From Kalaharituber pfeilii (taxonomy: Eukaryota > Ascomycota > Pezizomycetes > Pezizales > Pezizaceae), in NCBI GenBank assembly GCA_015179045.1, contig WHUZ01000032.1:372001-436000 (forward strand): a stretch of 64,000 bases of DNA, given 5' to 3'. The translations under genes and the position numbers were made by a program. Shown in pieces: positions 13,719-26,400 of the stretch. The notes beneath the pieces are model-generated. The model did no database searches. It saw only the letters and a program-made list of their open reading frames with translations, and was not told the origin of the DNA. Each line of letters begins with the position of its first letter. Within the stretch, counting starts at the first letter, position 1.

Positions 13719-14360
13719 ATAGAGGGTAGATGAGCAAGGGAAGGGATGTCATATATAGACAAGAAGGAACAACGAAGGAATAGAAGGAGTGGGTAAGGGG
13801 GAGGATGGGTGAATGGAGGGCAAGCCAGAGATCCCATATAAGCAAAATAAGCAGTAAGGTAGTAAAGTAAGAGCGGGAAGGTACCCGAAGTAATCAAAGA
13901 GCAAAACAAACAAACAAAAAAAGAAAAAAAGAAAAAAAAAAAAGGTTCCCGAAACAACAAATATGCCTTGGTAGTAGTATCCCAAGACAAAGAAGGAATA
14001 AAAACTAAAAACAAAGAAACTATTAGAAAAAAAACAAAGCCGCAAACCCCAAAGTGTGCGTGTGTGTCAATGTGTGTGTGTATGTAGCCCCGTTAAAAAA
14101 ATGAATACGAAAATTATAATTTAGAAACAGCCAGTTCAGTGAACAAAAAAAGGCAATGATGAAAATGAATAGAAAAAAAGAAAAAAAATTACTCCACGAA
14201 TAAAAAGAAACAGAAAAGCAATGGTACATGTGCGATGCTTGTGCGCTATTCACAATCGCAGATAGAATGAAACAGGAAAAAAAACAAATAATGAAAATGA
14301 AAGGCAGAATAATCAATGAAATACAATGCGGGTAGTAACCAAATGAAAAAAATCAAAAAA
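13081..14360. other. A-rich block downstream of the FNIP/Lst4 gene
   Basis: The plus strand is filled with A runs of 8-53 bases separated by purine-rich spacers. On the sense strand of the neighbouring gene this is a T-rich region starting just after its stop codon. It may include that gene's 3' untranslated region and terminator. Open frames read here on the minus strand are Phe-rich translations of poly(T) and are not genes. Confidence 0.6.
13665..13717. repeat. A53 homopolymer
   Basis: Fifty-three uninterrupted A are seen. The length in the real genome is uncertain because such runs are unreliable in assemblies. Confidence 0.9.
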
Positions 14361-14377
14361 AAATCGAGCCAAGCGCC

Positions 14378-17300
14378 TCAAAACACCACTGATGGAGCAA
14401 TATCTTCAACATCGTTAAGCCACCGTACAACTCCTTCCGTCAATACATTCTCCACAAACCCGGCCGAAGAGCGGCCAGTAGTGCATCTCTTGACCACCTC
14501 TTCCAGAGCCCCCAGAATGAGCCCTTTACAATCCGATGCTAGAACCTTATGATTTGTCGTACTGTCGGGCGTCGATGGCGGAACTGGCTCTTTGCCAAGT
14601 GCTGATCGTGGTGGTTTTCCACCTTTATTATTCGGCGCGCGGGAGCTGAAATCGGAGTCAACGCCAATTGTGCGCTCTACGGCAGTAGCAAGAGTATCGT
14701 CCATATCCATAACCCATTCCTCTTCAAACAATTCTTCAATCTCGCCTTCTTCAGGTACAGTGCATGGAGGTGGTGGCATATGTTGCTGCTGTTGTGTATG
14801 TATAGCAGGCTCGAATTTTGCGGTCAGCGGTGTGTTTGGGGTAACAGTAGCACATGTACCATCAGTCATAAAACTGGATAGCTTTTTTCTCCTCTTCAAC
14901 TTCAGTCGCTTGATAGTGTATGTTCGTGTATCTATCAACAACACCGAGCAAACCTCAATCCAACCATTTGAATCTTTCTCGGAGGTGACAGTGGGCTGGC
15001 TTGGAGTAGGTTCTGCACTCATCGATCTTTTGATATCTGTCTCCAAATCTGCATACGGTTTGACAGCTTGTAGGGAAAAATCAGGGTGGAATCGCTCATC
15101 TTCCATCCATCCTGCAACATTCATCATATTGTCAGTAGTATCTTCGGATAAGCTCAACAGTGACGAAAAGCTCAAGCTGCTTCTATCCAATGACAGCATA
15201 GAAAGATTGTGTCCTGTGCTTGCAGGTGATCCTATGGGCGAGGCGCTGTAAGCTGTCGAATGTCCGAAAATTGGTGCATTGAGAGCAGGCCCTGATGCTA
15301 ATTCAATATCTATCACACCGTCTTCCGCAATCGTGTAGTTTAGCATTGCATCATTCTGAAACGGGCGCGTGAAATGCATCGGCTCATATTTAGGCGGAGA
15401 TAGAACCTGGTCATCATACCCAGGATAGAGGTCATGGTCCTGAACTACGACTTCATCGTCATACTTCTCAGGGCACACATTGTTGTGTAACGACCTTGTA
15501 GGTGCTACACAGTCAATAGGCTCATCTGGAAAAGTAGACGCCTCACTGGTATATCCCGTTGATGATGACCGTGGGATTGACCATATGCTACTCAAGAAAC
15601 TCCAACCACTTGTCCCAGTGGAAGTAGAATCTGCGCTAGCGTTACCGGTCCCGCTTCTGCGTAAAGTATGCATCAGCGAGAAAGAAGCAGAGCTGCCACT
15701 GCTGCCCGGTCGTGATTCTTTGTGATGTGCATCGCCACATTTGGTAGCCGTAGTTGCAACAGGATTGGCATGTGCCTTCTTGGATGAACCGAGGGAAAAT
15801 AGAGGGAGTTGCAGGGAAGAATCCGACTGTTGACGAAGTAATGTGGCTTCCACTGTGCCATTGTTAACGGGAATATCCCAACCGCCTTCTTCCCCGGTGT
15901 CACCATGCATCATGCTAAGCTTGCTTGGCCTCTTTCGAGGTCTTCTACGTGTGGAACCCCGACTCAGCTGGCTTTGGCTCATGTAGGACATCATTGTAGG
16001 CGACTGTGAAAGAATATTGGTCGAAGAATTTCGCGACGTTAGAATAGAAGATTCGGCTGGCCACGCCGGGACACTTCTCGCTGGTAGAAAAGCGGACAAC
16101 AGATAGATGATCCTTCGAGCAATTATCTTATCGTGTGAAATTATCACGGTTCTTGTTCTGAGAGCGGAATCATCATTTGTTATGACTGACATCTGCTTGC
16201 GCTGTTGATGCTTATTGCGGTATTGAACTGGACCAAGGACATCTAGCCATTCTGTATGATGTCCCAGAAAGGCGGTGATTAAAGTTAAAAAGAGGCTGTA
16301 TGAATGAGATGAAGTTAGACAAAACATGTATGCCTGAACAGTATAGTATAACTCACAAATTTTGCTCCTTTCCTCCAAAGCGCTTGTTAAGCCAGCGAGC
16401 CTCGTCTCTCCAGGCGCCCCAACGACCCTGCCCTGTGACCACTCTGGGGATTTTGATACCGCTAACGACTCTCCACTTGAAGCGCTCCACCTCCAATTTT
16501 AAGGTATCATCATACATCAAAGCACCAGGCGGTAACTCGACCCTGTTACGGTACTTGTAACTAGGTTGAGGGAAAGTAGGTGACACAATACCCGTCGCGA
16601 GCAGGCTATTAACTATCTTTGACTGCGCAAAACCTTGTAACTCTGTCAGGGCGCGAGTGATAATGTCCCAGTGCTTAGTGATGAACTCCATCTGGTCATC
16701 AGCAATCCCGGAATCGTTACTACTCTCTACCATGACTGTATCCGTCCTATATTCATCATCCATACAAGCGGCTGCAACATCGCAACAGAAAAGGCCCGTA
16801 TTCGGTCGCCTTGTGTCGAAATCATACTGTATTGCCCAACAGTTTGGACACCTCTTAATGGTGTTTGCAGATGATGATTGCGGCAGCGATATTATCAACC
16901 CAATACCATACATTGGAGTTTTAGCAGGTTTCATGGGCTTGGCAGGCTGTGAATTTTGCACCGACATAGCTGGGAATGGGAAACCACTAGTGGATCCAAG
17001 GGAGCTGGCGGGAGTAGGAGTTCGGTCCTGTGCACCTGGAGCTGTGAGATATCGCGTCGACGGAACTGCTGGGAGCGGTACTGCGAATAGGCGAGTGACA
17101 AGCACCGACTTACGGTCCTTACTGTTCATAGACATGTGGTGGGCAAAAGGGTGCGGATGATTATGCGAAAGTCCTACCCCCCTGCTTCTCGAACGTGGGT
17201 CCAACGAAGGTGTAGTAGAGCCGCTTTTGTCGTCTTGAGCCAGATTGGGAAGAATATGGAGTTTTGTGGATGGACCTTTGTACGCAAGCGATACAGCGCC

Positions 17301-17804
17301 AAACATACATTCCGTCATAATCCTCCACTCATCTTTAGGAATGGTACTGCTACCTCCAGAATAGGACGAGTTTAATGATGTCGGTGACCGTCTTCTTCGA
17401 TTAAATCCGCCGCATAGACCAGGAGAGAGAGGTGCGCCATCATCATAGGCAGCGAAATGGTTGCCATAATTTGGTGGCGAGCATGCCTGTGTCGAAATCC
17501 CGGCGCCCGGCTTTGAGTCGTAGATAACAACTTTTCCATCAGAACCTGTCCCGTCCTGAGCGATGACCACCCTTACGTCCCGACTTCCGTCAATATCAAT
17601 GTGTTCGCCATCTAAGGAACTGACGCTGGTTGAGATATACCCGCTTCCAGATAAAGAATGGTTGTTTGACAGGAGTGATGTGTCCGGATATAGGAGCGTT
17701 CGTGTATAGAGATCCTCTCCTTCAAAACCAACTGCTGTGGATGGACGCGTTCCTGCAGGGGATGTAGTCGTTGAACTTGCTGATGATAGTAGTCGGCCAA
17801 GCAT
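14378..17804 (-). CDS. Folliculin-interacting protein (FNIP/Lst4) homologue
   Basis: Two exons (17804-16357 and 16295-14378) encode about 1,121 residues. The intron has a GTGAGT donor and a TACAG acceptor, and the join keeps the frame (KEQN-F-LFLTLITAF). FNIP signatures are visible: DVRVVIAQD at residues 76-84, the conserved CMFGAVSLAYKG block at about 167-178, YGIGLIISLP near 299, and RTVIISHDKIIARRIIYLLSAFLP-like sequence near 530-553. A C-terminal helical block ends in VVRWLNDVEDI. Known role of the family: Lst4/FNIP pairs with Lst7/folliculin as a GTPase-activating complex for the RagC/Gtr2 GTPase upstream of TORC1 at the vacuole. I chose the ATG at 17804 because the frame opens further only through a non-ATG codon. 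Long Ser/Pro-rich linkers, as here, are common in fungal members. Confidence 0.88.
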
Positions 17805-18994
17805 GTTTGCGCGAGATTCCGAGCTTGAGGCTCGATCAGATTGGAATAACAGAAACTCAAACAAGAAAAAAAAATAAATAAAAATAACAATAATCAGAGG
17901 CTGATAAAGGAGAGTAAGATTGCTAAATCGTCAGAGTAGTCGAAAGATCGTCTAACACCGCCGATTCGACATCTTTGCGAAATACAAATACTCCGTTCGA
18001 TGCTCTCAAAATCCGAAAATCAGCTCTCGAATGTTGATGGCGACTACGAACTTTGGATGTTGTGCTAACAGTTCCGTTTGCCAGTTCAAAGAACGAGGGT
18101 TTATAGTAATCCGACAGCTAAGATAACTCAGAAGTTCGAATGGGAGGCGGAAGCGATGGGCGCTAGACCTGGATAATAAGTTGCTGCTGCCAGATTAGAG
18201 ATTATGCAGGTTTGCGTATATGGTTGCTGGGTGCTGAGAGACAAAGGGATGGTTAAAACCAAACGTTACTATCGTGGCGATTTGTGGACTAGTTTCTGGT
18301 TGTGTATCAATTATATTTAGGGGTGTCCAGGAAAGGCGCGTGAGAGCCAGGGCCCTAACTAGTTGTAGGTGTTTAAGAGAGTGAGACCTTCACAAGCTGT
18401 TGCTGTCTAGCTAAGTCAAGACCAGAGGCGAGGCAACTTGCCGGACAAACAAGAGGAATAATGCGTAACAGCACCGTACAACTAGGGCCACGGTGAGCGG
18501 ACGTATTGGGGCGTTGGGAACTGTGGGTGTGCGTGCGTGTGGTGGGGGGGTAGCTTGTATGGATCGAATTGTGTGGCACTGGGTAGGCTTTCAAGTTGTT
18601 AATCGAGAATGTGAAGGCGAGTAAAGGCTGGATACCTATTCGGGCCGCCTTTGTACCCTATGAACGTTCTCTGGCGAACTGCAAGCCCCGGAAAAGTCAG
18701 CCTACACTCGGGGAGGTGGGCTATAGGGCGGGAGCGGCGACTTTTGTTTCGTTTGCCACGATGAAAGCGGATGAGGGCGATGGGCCAATGGAAGAATGCC
18801 CAAGGATATATTGACGAATTGAGCCGTGTCAGTGGAGCACCCAGCACACGACCGGTGGAATGGCCATATGCAGTGGGAAAGAGCAGATACGCATTGGGGA
18901 CTCGAATGCAAGTCTGGCCAGTAGATCTGGAGGGCTGGCCTGGGCCTTTGCGACGGAGAGGGTGTGGAAGCAGGCCAGAAGCTGTGTATGTGTG

Positions 18995-19166
18995 TGGGGG
19001 GGGAAGGGGGGGTGGAGGGGGGAGGGGGGAGGGGGAGGGGGAGGGGGAGGGGGAATGGGAGGGCGGGGGGGCAGGGGGAAGGGTACAGTAGCAGTAAGTA
19101 AAAATGGGGACAAATGTCGGGCAGCGGGGGACGAGGCGATGATGGGGGGAGGCGGGGGGGGGGGGG
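18995..19166. repeat. G-tract region with GGGGGA repeats
   Basis: Repeated GGGGGA/GGGGGGA units lie at about 19000-19080 and a G13 run at about 19154-19166. Many closely spaced G runs on one strand satisfy the simple pattern for G-quadruplex formation. The run lies about 1.2-1.4 kb upstream of the FNIP start. Confidence 0.8.
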
Positions 19167-19488
19167 ATCCCCTGTGCTGCGCTTTCCGGAGTGCAGTCAG
19201 TGGATCGTGCGTGTGGGAGCCAGCCTGCTCCAGCAGGGCTGCGAGCACCCCGGCCAGGCCAAGCTACAGTACTCGAGTACTCTCCTAGTAGCAGCGTGTA
19301 TGCTATCATATCAGCAGCGCTCGCGGCAGTGGGGGGCAGCTGGGGATACTAGAATCATACTCGTAGATGGGCTGAGCGCCAGGGGGCTGCGGGCAGGGGA
19401 AGGGTGCGGTAGCGCGCTGCGTTGCGTGCGGCGGGCGCGGTCGGTAGAAGCCCGTGGTGCGGAGGGCGAGGATCGCAGGAGACCCAGG

Positions 19489-19546
19489 CCTGCCTGCCTG
19501 CCTGCCTGCCCGCCTGCCTGGGCGCCAAGACTCCCCCCCCCCCCCC
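19489..19546. repeat. (CCTG)n repeat followed by C14
   Basis: An imperfect CCTG tetranucleotide repeat covers about 19489-19520. A run of fourteen C follows at about 19533-19546. Confidence 0.85.
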
Positions 19547-20450
19547 ACCAAGCCTGGCAAAGCGAGATATCGCCAATGCAAATAATGCACTGTATCCTGT
19601 ACCAGTATTAAGTGATCGAGACGCTGCCACTGGCCAGCACCAGCGCACCCGACCCCACCACAGATATGTACTTGTATGATATGTACCTTCACGCCCCCCC
19701 CACCATCCAGCTGTTTGTTTCAACGCCATTGCAAACAGATGCAGCCGCACACAAGCTGACGCGCAACGCCCCGTCCAAGGTGATGGCAAAACCATCACCA
19801 CTTTTCTCTAGTGCGCTCGCTAGCACGCTAGTGCCAGCAGGTAAGCAGCCTTGCAGCTGTGCGAAAAAGATAAAAAAAAAAAAGCAAACAAAGATGCAAG
19901 ACAGAAAGGCACTACCGGTAGCGCACCAGCATGACCTTCCGTGCAACACGACATCGGGGAGCGCGCCCATCCTCATTCCCTTGTCGGATTGCCGCTCTTA
20001 CGGCCATCCCCCCCCGCCTGTCTTATCTTTGCTTTTGCCAGTTGCTGCCCAGCTCCTTGTGTACTCGTACTGGTGCCCCGTTAGCACTGGGTCTTGGCAC
20101 CTCTTGGCAGCACCCGGTGCCCCGCCCCCCGTCTAGGTACGAGAACAGGTATGCCCCCCTCCCCAGAGCATTGTGCTAACCAGATTACAGAACATCAAAA
20201 CCCCGTCTTGCAACTTGGTAAGACAGTTAGGCAGATAAGTGCGCTGCCTTATGTACTTGGTAACGGGACTCTTCGTGAGTTAGGGCTGGTGCCTCTTGAT
20301 ACCTTGCATCCTTCACATGATCCAGTACACCGCCCAGCCACTGTGGCCAGCAGTTGATCCAAGCGCCGCACGCTCACTGTACTAGTACTGTAGTCCTGAC
20401 ACCCCTGTCCTATCCTAGTGCAAAGCCTGTGCAATGCGCTCTTTTCAAGA

Positions 20451-23400
20451 GTAAGTAACAGTCAACATCAAACCTCGTCAGAGATCGTAGCACAGCTTGC
20501 ATAATCTCATCAATCTGCATCTTTCATGTAACAAATAAGCCAAATTGCGATTCATTGCCAGTTGTCCAATGCAACCATTGATCTCTGAGTGGCATAGATG
20601 CCGCAAGCATACTGACTTGTTACGCAATGATTAGTTTGTGACATATACTCGTACGTATGAAATCATTTATGCAACTCACTCAACAGGGTTACTTCAACAT
20701 ATCGACCAGAGGGCAGCCAATTGATAGGTCGCATATACCGGTGAAAATGACACGATCGAAATGACTTTGCGATCTTCTCACCCAGCTAAGTGGCAAGCAT
20801 TCCTGTCAAGATACAAGTCATAACCAACCCTGGTATTTTGAAGTTCGATCAAATTGATCTATGTAGTGAGAGTATCCGGGCTTTGAGAAGCCAGCATGGT
20901 CTGCAGATTGTCAAATGTTAGTCGCAAGCCAGCATAAGCAAGAAGGATAAAGTGCGGCGCGGCACCCGGAGTGACTAGATGCGTGCCCATAAGCCGAACT
21001 TCAATGACGGAAGTGCAGACTCATATCCGGAGCGTCGAAGTATATGATACTCAAGACACTTTGTACAAATCACCCAGCACAAATTTAGGTCATGAAGCAT
21101 TGTATGCTTGTTGTCTATATACCTTGACTGGACAAGGTTGATTCTACTGAATACCCTACTCAATATTCAGAAGTAGCACTGCTTAGCCAGAGAGGGTAGT
21201 GCTCACCTCTTGGACTGCGATACCCTGGTAGGGCCACGGAATGATATACCCATCTGGAAGGATCACCACTTATCAGAACCGGATCTCTTCTCCACCCTGA
21301 ATATCCCACTTCACCTCAGCCCCCCTTCTCCTCAGATTAATCAATGTCTCACGACTCAATGACAATTGTTAAGATGGCATTTAAAAAAAAGTTGGATCTT
21401 AGAATGAGATTGATTCCCGTCCCAGATCGACACCACAGGAGGTTTCTCAGATATAGTTGTGACTGCAGGCCAGATTGCCACCAGTAATATCTAAGATCTA
21501 TTATTCTACTTGCAGCTTCACTGTGCCGCCGATTGAGGAAACACATCCATGGTTTCCATGCATATTCACCCGCATATCAAAGCCGCATAGAGATACCCCA
21601 AGAAAAAGATACCAGAACAATATCACGTTATCTTCATAGAAACGAGGCCAATTTATAGGGTTGGTCTTGTTTCAGAGCGCAAACATTTTGAATACCAATG
21701 GCTCAATATTGCTACTGCGTATGATTTTCAGTCAATACAACTTTGCTGAGAACCGCTCACAGTAAATTGAGGCAGAGGAAACTTTCCAATGACCCTCGGA
21801 AAATCTTGACTAAGGTTATTAGAGAACCTGCCAGCCGTTCCGAACTTTTGAAGCACACCATGAGCAGAAATGCAATGACCCTTGTTTTATGCTTGACTCG
21901 ATAATATTTTGCTGATGATGAAGCCTATGCAAGCCTGCAGCTATCTGCCATCAAACCTTTTCCAATCAACTTTTGGGGATCACGTCATTTCACTGCACTG
22001 ATAACAGTTCCCTGAAGCCGGTTTTAGCTGCAAGTAGTGCTAAGTTCGTGATGGAATAGATTGGACAGTGTATCAGCCACAGTGAGTGGACATTTGCCCC
22101 ACAATTCAGACTACCTGATCTCTTGCCCAGCCTAAGACGCAGACTACCCACAATAGGGTTGCAGATATCATATTTTTTGGACCCGGCGCTAGAGGGAATT
22201 AAATTCTTCAAAAGTTTAAATTGTTACCTAAAGAAGCGTAGCATGGCTTGCTTTAAACTTTCGAAGTCCACAAACGCCAATTCAGTTCTAGCACCAGGTC
22301 CAGAGAAAGGCTGCCACGGCGTTTTCAACTTAACGGAAATTGTAGGCGTCACAGATAGAACATGAGTACAAATCCTCATGATCAATTGCACAAACAAGTG
22401 CTTTGTTGGGTTTTGAGCGATAAGTGAGATAAATTTCTTATCGCCTCTTTGTTTTGCCAATTTTCTTCATGGGACGACAAAAAACTAGCTTCCCCTCTCT
22501 CCCAACACCCCAGTCTCGAAACCCCAGATTTAGCGTCGAACTGGAGTCGGATATTACCATGGCACGCATACGGTTGCTCAAATAGCTCTAGCCTGAGCTC
22601 GAGAAAGTCAAGGGAAGCCTGCTATGAGCATGTGCCCGGAAGAGAAGTTTTTTTATGTCTTCTTCCTCATTGCAAGTTCCCCACTGATGTACTGTATAGC
22701 TGGTTTTTGTATACTTGCTCCACCCAAGGTTATCGCGGCTCGGAAGAAATGCAATGGCGTTTTTAGCTGTCATATCAATGCACGGACGACGCCAATTGCA
22801 GCTCAATTCGCAATCCTGCGTGGTCAGCATGTACATTAGGCGCATGACCTATGACTTCTGAATATATCTCCACCTGGCTATGTGAAACTCGAGGCTTATA
22901 GGGCCATCGATGATGGATGTGGATATAGTGGGGTATCTACTTGAAGTGCATTCGTTCATAGCTGAGGGATGAACTTGCTATAGAAGTGTGTGAAGAACTG
23001 TTACTTATTCCATGCATGCGTGTACATAATACAGCTTGCAGAATAATAGGACCTAGCACCAACATTAGCAACAGTTTTCAATTTCCCCACTGCCCTGCAC
23101 TCCTGGTCTCCCGATAACTTTCCCAAAACTCTGAATCTCTTCGCATATCCTATCATAGCCTGTAAAATGTTCATTACTTCTTAGCCCCATATATTCAAGC
23201 TCATCCCAGTTTGATTAACTAAATTGTAGCTCATGCTGGAAACAACAAATTGAAAGTCAATCAGATTAATCGAGGTAGATATTTGCATGCCAAAAGCAGT
23301 TAGGCTATTTGATACTGCCCAAACGGACGTTTTACCAACCAGACTATGTTTGCCCAGAGACCCAATTATTGTAAAATGTCAATTGGCCAGCTTGAGGTTG

Positions 23401-26400
23401 GATAATATAAGTTTTTGCCTTCCTATGTTAGAATATGAGTATATGAAAACAGTAATATCTATGCTAAGAATGAATGGGAATGGTAAGTATATTGATTTCG
23501 TTCCCAGAAATTTGGATTCTTAACGTTTTGTGGCGCTGTGCTTTCCCCAAGACAATATTAAATTGAATAACCAAAAGTAGCGTGGGAGGCTACGATATTG
23601 AGACCTCCACTTTTGACTTGATTTTACAGAATCTAATTGCAAGAGGTCGGCAATTCTTCCTGGTATTATTATTACTTGAGAGAAATCGTTTTTGTATTGA
23701 CTTATCTGCTTCCATCAACACTCCGTAAAACTTCTCAACATTACGGATAAGTGTATCTTGGCAAATGAGTCTCTTAGGCTTGCCGTAGCCAGGACATCGG
23801 ACGAACGGTTTCACGGTCATGAACTCGCCAAAGTTATTCAAGGATTTTTCCTGTCACTAGTTCAGTCATTTATCTTAGGGCGTTTTGCTGTGCACAACGA
23901 GCCCTCCTGACTATCATACTTCAATGTTAAGTGTCCTATCCTGATGGGATTATTCGTAATCCATCAAATTCGATACACTGGGAACTGTTTATCAGTTTGG
24001 AAGATACCTGCTGTAGGTCATGATCTGTAGTCGTTACCTGGCAGTATAGAGATGAAGGGTAGATCTGCTTGCAACTAGGTGGTGTTTGACGGGCAATGGT
24101 GCCGGTGCCATCAATGAGGAGGAAAGGAATATAAACCTTGGAAAGGGGTCGAGAAGTGCGAAAAGCCTTACGCCTCAGCTGGCCCACAGCACAAGCTTAT
24201 TCAGAGATGAAATTTTGATAACAGCTGGAGAGTTATTTGGCAGTCGAGAGAGATAAGATTAATAAAGGTTCATCCAGGCGGGATAAATGATTATGGACTT
24301 TCTACATTATGCGGAAGCGCTCCTTCACGTGCCCAAATGCAAACTGCAGTATATAGTGGCAGGGTGGCGGTGTTCTCAACTTAATTACTTCAAGTGGAAG
24401 TTGTACGTGAGATTGAACTAGACTATTGAAATTGTACAACAGCCCTAGTCTAGGCAAACTCGAAAATATATCCATATGAAAAACTTACGGAACGCCATGG
24501 CAGATGCTCAATGAAAATTATTCTTTCGTCGTGGAGCACAACATTGAACTTACCCTGATGTTAGATAACTGCATATGAGGCAGTAACACTTGCATGTCCA
24601 TATTTGTACTAGGTACTACTTATTGTGGCTGAAACCCTTCACATGACAGGGTCTTTCTTACTAGTTCTGCAATGGCAGCAGCGCCACTTGATTCACACGC
24701 CACCCCGCCGGGCTAACCCATATGCATCATCAAAAATGCGCCCTGAGTAAAAAGCATGTGACACGTAATGGAGGTACATTGATGTAGAGCACAGAAGGTC
24801 AGTAGATACTTATACGCAAGCTTCGGCACAAGCGCAGAACGGGCCAGCGTACAGACACGCATGTAAAACGCAGTAATTCGATACCCGTGAGCGGGTGTAA
24901 CGTAACTCAAGCATTTGAGAAACATGGTTATGACATTTAAGTATAATTGTTCATGCAGTACGTTCACCCATCTCATACGCGTACGGTCTGGAGACGTCGA
25001 AAGCGGCCAATGTCTTCAGGGGAGCGTTGTTCGAAGGTAGGAGAGGGCATGAGTGAAACTATTTAAGATAACTGTAGTTAGAGACTATTTTTACTAGACG
25101 AATCATGAACATGCAACTGGCAGCACGTTGCAACCAGACTAGCAGCATGTGATAGTGTGTTCTTGTGTAGGGCCTTCAGTTTATGGGGGCATACCATAAG
25201 ACAGCTGGCAGATTCCGAGTCAATTTCCCTCTGCCGGAGGTGTTTTGTGGTGAAACCCATCTCTGGAATAAACTCAGGATCATAATATGTCTTATCAATC
25301 CATTTTCACTGGAGTTTTGTGTACTGTGATATTCGGTCAAACTTTCAAACCATGTGTGGTGCCGTCGTCATATCGTACCTCTTGTAATCATGAAACTCGC
25401 ATCATCAGAGAAGGGGCCTTACCATGACCATTATGAGTTGTCAGTCAAAAATCTAGTTCGGACTATTGTCGGGCCCTCGACTGACTGAAGTGTTGCTGAC
25501 TTGCGACCAGGGATGTAGAAGGGTAAGCAGGAGGCTTTATTACCGCTACCGCAACTTGCAAGCATCGCAATTTAACTTAATAACCACGACTCAGATAGCA
25601 AAAGCCTAGGTGCTGTGTCAGAAATCCTGTTTTGGAGAATTTGGCTATTTAGAAATTGTCCAAGACTAGTGCCGTGGACCCAGACGTAGTCGAGTTTCTG
25701 TTTGAAAACAGGTATGAAGATTTAGAAACACTCCACACATGCATTCGTGCCTTGTAATCAGTTCTTTCTTATATTTGATTGAGCCTAGAGGTTTCTTGGA
25801 ATTCTAAAAACCGTATCCTCTTCACATTCAGCTTCGTATTACCTTGCAAACCTCAACCCCCAATATTATCGCAGCCGGCGAGCCGAAGGAGGAAGCTGCA
25901 TGACTTGCTTGTGGATGATTAGGTCAGAGTCTGTTTGTATTGGCATCATTCATGCGGTTTAATATACAAATGTCAAGGAGAGTAGATCCGGGATTATGTC
26001 TGTGTAATCCTTTATATGTAGTCCCAAGTCATGGTAACAGATGCCCTCTGCCTTGGAGTCTTCTAGATCAAGGCGTATGCATATGGAACTAGCACTTCAA
26101 CCTCGATACAGACACAGTCAGACGACAGCAGTGACCCCTAGTACTTCCATAGGTAAAGGGTGTCTATCCCAACAGGAATACATGTACGTTCAGCTGGTTA
26201 TGGACCCCTAGCTGGGCTACATTCGGATATAGACGGAACACTTCAGCTGCCAGGAAGCCTTTTGGCTTCCAGCCTGCTAGCTTTTGAGTTGTTGCGTTGT
26301 CTAAGGGAAGGCTAGGCATAATGATTCATCCTTGAGGTTATCATCGTAAAGCAGTGGAAGGAAAAGGAAATTTCAAAGCTGCGCTTACATCACCATGAAA

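Larger units (their letters stand above)
17805..20450. other. Upstream region of the FNIP gene, GC-rich with G and C tracts
   Basis: About 2.6 kb precede the FNIP start codon. From about 18.9 to 20.2 kb the sequence is unusually GC-rich and holds long G and C runs and a CCTG repeat. Open frames of up to 236 codons occur on both strands, but their translations are Pro-rich or Gly-rich low complexity, so I do not call a gene. This may be a long promoter or 5' leader. A divergent plus-strand gene is not supported. Confidence 0.5.

Noticed and set aside
13195..14316. Phe-rich minus-strand frames that look like membrane proteins
   Set aside because: They are translations of poly(T) and T-rich sequence, with no family resemblance.
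17805..17864. Upstream extension of the FNIP frame by 20 codons
   Set aside because: The extension begins at a TTG codon. The first ATG is at 17804 and starts the typical MLGRLL sequence.
18599..20434. Several 100-240 codon frames in the GC-rich region
   Set aside because: All are Pro-, Gly- or Ser-rich low complexity from G and C tracts, overlapping on both strands without domains or splice structure.
23590..23841. Minus-strand frame with CPGYGKPKRLI, like the end of a Zn2Cys6 DNA-binding domain
   Set aside because: The upstream sequence lacks the six-cysteine cluster in any frame I read, and one short motif is not enough.
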